In this document: positions 19,888-21,475 of the stretch, one piece after another
Position numbering within the stretch: the stretch's first letter is position 1
Layout: each line of letters starts with the position of its first letter
Origin: an uncultured Fibrobacter sp.
GTDB taxonomy: Bacteria; Fibrobacterota; Fibrobacteria; Fibrobacterales; Fibrobacteraceae
Length of the DNA stretch: 21,475 nucleotides
Direction of reading: 5' to 3'
NCBI RefSeq assembly: GCF_937877005.1
Contig: NZ_CALEFV010000113.1
Coordinates: forward strand, 1-21,475
Program-made: the position numbers and the translations under genes
Notes under the pieces: model-generated
The model's database searches: none
What the model was told of the DNA's origin: nothing
Seen by the model: only the letters and a program-made list of their open reading frames with translations

Positions 19888-20940
19888 ATGAATAAGACAC
19901 TCAAAACCCTCCTGACCCTCGCCACAGCATCTATGCTCCTCGTTGCCTGTAACCAAAAGGACGAGGCCAAGAACAACGAACCCAAGAAAGCCTCTACCAT
20001 CGAAGAAATCCAGAAGGAAAAAGGCAAGCCGGCCCGCGTAGTCAAGGCGACTGTCGCAAAGCTCACCGACGTCCGCAAGTTCAGCGGTTCCATCGAGGGC
20101 ATGCAGCAGAACAAGATTATCTGCAAGATGAGCGACCCTCTCGCCAAGATCAACATCCAGGTGGGTTCTTCCGTGAAGAAGGACCAGGTGGTTGCCGAAT
20201 ACCTCTTTACCGGTGACAACACCCAGTACCAGCAAGCCCAGGAACAGGTCGCCCTCCTCGAGAAGGCCACCGAACGCATGCGTGAAGTATTCCAGAAGGG
20301 AGGCATTAGCCAGCAGGACATGGACTCCCAGGAAATGCAGCTGAAGGTCGCCAAGATGAACCTGGAAACCGCCCGCCGCGCTTCCCTAATTCTCGCTCCT
20401 GAAGCAGGTGTGGTGACCGAGCTCAAGTTCAAGGAAGGCCAGACTCCCGGGGTAGGCGGCGTGCTCGCCACCATCGCCAAGCTGAGCCAGGTGATTTTGA
20501 AGCTCAACGTCACGAGCCAGGATATCGGATACTTCAAGAAGGGCGCTGCCGCTACGGTAACCGTCGCGGGCGAAAAGATCAAGGGTAAGGTTTCCCTGAT
20601 TCCCCTGGCCGCAGACCCCAACACCCGTTTCTTCCCGGTGGAAGTGACCTTTAACAACAAGGGCAAGAAGCTTCTCCCCGGCATGTACGTGACCGCCGAA
20701 CTGGACACCCGTCAGGTGAACGGCGTCGTGGTCCCCACCGAAGCCGTGGTCTACCGCAACGGTTCCAACGCCGTGTGGATCGTGGATGACGAAGGCAAGG
20801 CCCGCCGCAAGATCGTGCAGCTGGGCGTACAGACCAAGGACGACATCCAGATTGCCGAAGGCCTGGAAGGCACAGAAACCGTCATTGTCGAAGGCATGTC
20901 CCGCATGAACGACGGCGACAAAGTCCTGGTGGTCGAATAA
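19888..20940 (+). CDS. RND efflux periplasmic adaptor (membrane-fusion) lipoprotein
   Basis: This adaptor bridges the RND pump and the TolC-like channel. The 350-residue product has a lipoprotein signal (TLLTLATASMLLVACNQ) with lipidated Cys at 21, so it is anchored by lipid in the inner membrane. Next come a barrel-sandwich (lipoyl-like) half (GMQQNKIICKMSDPLAKINIQVGSSV), a helical hairpin (YQQAQEQVALLEKATERMREVF...QQDMDSQEMQLKVAKMNLE), the second lipoyl half (ILAPEAGVVTELKFKEGQTPGVGG), a beta-barrel (FFPVEVTFNNKGKKLLPGMYVTAEL) and a membrane-proximal end. AGAGG lies before the ATG. It is a short-hairpin adaptor. The substrate is unknown. Confidence 0.9.
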   Translation: MNKTLKTLLTLATASMLLVACNQKDEAKNNEPKKASTIEEIQKEKGKPARVVKATVAKLTDVRKFSGSIEGMQQNKIICKMSDPLAKINIQVGSSVKKDQVVAEYLFTGDNTQYQQAQEQVALLEKATERMREVFQKGGISQQDMDSQEMQLKVAKMNLETARRASLILAPEAGVVTELKFKEGQTPGVGGVLATIAKLSQVILKLNVTSQDIGYFKKGAAATVTVAGEKIKGKVSLIPLAADPNTRFFPVEVTFNNKGKKLLPGMYVTAELDTRQVNGVVVPTEAVVYRNGSNAVWIVDDEGKARRKIVQLGVQTKDDIQIAEGLEGTETVIVEGMSRMNDGDKVLVVE

Positions 20941-20955
20941 GGGAGATTTTACCGA

Positions 20956-21475
20956 ATGATTAAGGCCAGTATCTATAAACCGATTACCATGCTCATGGTC
21001 ATTTTGGCCATCGTGGTTTTCGGTCTCTACACCTACTCCATGATGGTGGTGGACCTGATGCCGAAATTCGACATCCCCGTGGTCACCGGTACAATCGTGT
21101 ATCCGGGCGCTAACCCGGAAGAAATCGAAACCACCATTATCAAGCCCATCGAAGACCAGGTGGAACTGGTGGACGGCATCGACTACGTGCAGTCCATCTG
21201 TATGGAAAACTACGGTATCGTGGTGGCCATGTTCAACATGGGTATCGACGTGGACGTGGCAGCAAACGATGTGCGTTCTAAAATCGAACTTGCGGCAGCC
21301 GACTTCCCGGACGCCGTGGAAGCACCTATTATTTCGAAGGTGGACATTAACGCCTCCGCTATCATGGCCATTTCCTTTACGGGTCCCCTGAACTCCACGG
21401 AACTCCGCCAGAAGGTGGAAGACGAAATCGAACCGCTGTTCACCTCTGTTCCGGGCGTGGCAAGCGTTGACCTTT
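20956..21475 (+). CDS. RND-family efflux pump (AcrB/HAE1 type), N-terminal part cut by window end
   Basis: This is a proton-driven inner-membrane pump. About 173 codons are visible and open to the end of the window. The protein begins MIKASIYKPITMLMVILAIV, the typical short cytoplasmic helix and TM1, then LMPKFDIPVVTGTIVYPGANPEEIE and EDQVELVDGIDYVQS, the conserved start of the first porter subdomain. ASIMAISFTGPLN and the PGVASVDL region follow. GGGAG at 20941-20945 is a weak, distant ribosome binding site. It starts 15 bases after the adaptor stop, completing a tolC-adaptor-RND operon. The full gene would be about 3 kb, mostly outside the window. Confidence 0.93.
   Translation, partial: MIKASIYKPITMLMVILAIVVFGLYTYSMMVVDLMPKFDIPVVTGTIVYPGANPEEIETTIIKPIEDQVELVDGIDYVQSICMENYGIVVAMFNMGIDVDVAANDVRSKIELAAADFPDAVEAPIISKVDINASAIMAISFTGPLNSTELRQKVEDEIEPLFTSVPGVASVDL

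Noticed and set aside
18730..20235. 501-codon minus-strand open frame across the tolC-like and adaptor genes
   Set aside because: It spans two clear plus-strand genes and their junction, and its composition is low-complexity Leu/Gly/Val, so it is a shadow.

Overview
The window looks like a chromosomal segment of a Gram-negative bacterium of the FCB group, most likely a Fibrobacter relative (inference). Supporting signs are a Bacteroidetes/Fibrobacter-type ParE, outer-membrane barrel and TolC/RND envelope genes, and a recurring AT-rich promoter-like motif (CTATATT / CTAAATT) in front of many genes. Most genes are housekeeping or envelope genes. I see no rRNA, tRNA, CRISPR array, transposase or phage gene.

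Layout: the first ~140 bases do not match what follows. From ~141 there is the 3' part of parE, convergent with a MATE transporter gene across a shared terminator (1061-1098). A minus-strand operon runs unknown 94-aa protein > ybeY > CBS/CorC-type membrane protein, with both junctions overlapping as TAATG. Divergent from it is a two-gene envelope unit (4804-10034): a secreted FecR-domain protein translationally coupled to a 1107-aa beta-helix plus outer-membrane-barrel protein. Next come a FAD-dependent oxidoreductase and an RluA-type pseudouridine synthase (ATGA overlap), both carrying in-frame short palindromic repeats inside their coding sequence. pheT follows with a structured leader and no pheS beside it. 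A small minus-strand hypothetical gene, a 15-unit heptanucleotide tandem repeat and a long inverted repeat precede dnaX and ebfC. The window ends with a tripartite efflux operon: tolC-like, lipoprotein membrane-fusion protein and an RND pump cut by the window edge.

The most interesting signals are these. (1) In dnaX, a perfect 8-bp hairpin lies directly against a run of ten A's, with stop codons a few codons away in both other frames. This layout is expected for programmed slippage making a short gamma-like clamp-loader subunit as well as full-length tau. (2) Short palindromic repeats have been absorbed into two neighbouring proteins and appear to build a ~70-residue linker in the pseudouridine synthase. 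(3) The uncharacterised FecR / beta-helix-barrel pair looks like a dedicated envelope system. (4) Several genes have the promoter-like motif only 6-7 bases before the ATG and no Shine-Dalgarno sequence, suggesting leaderless mRNAs.
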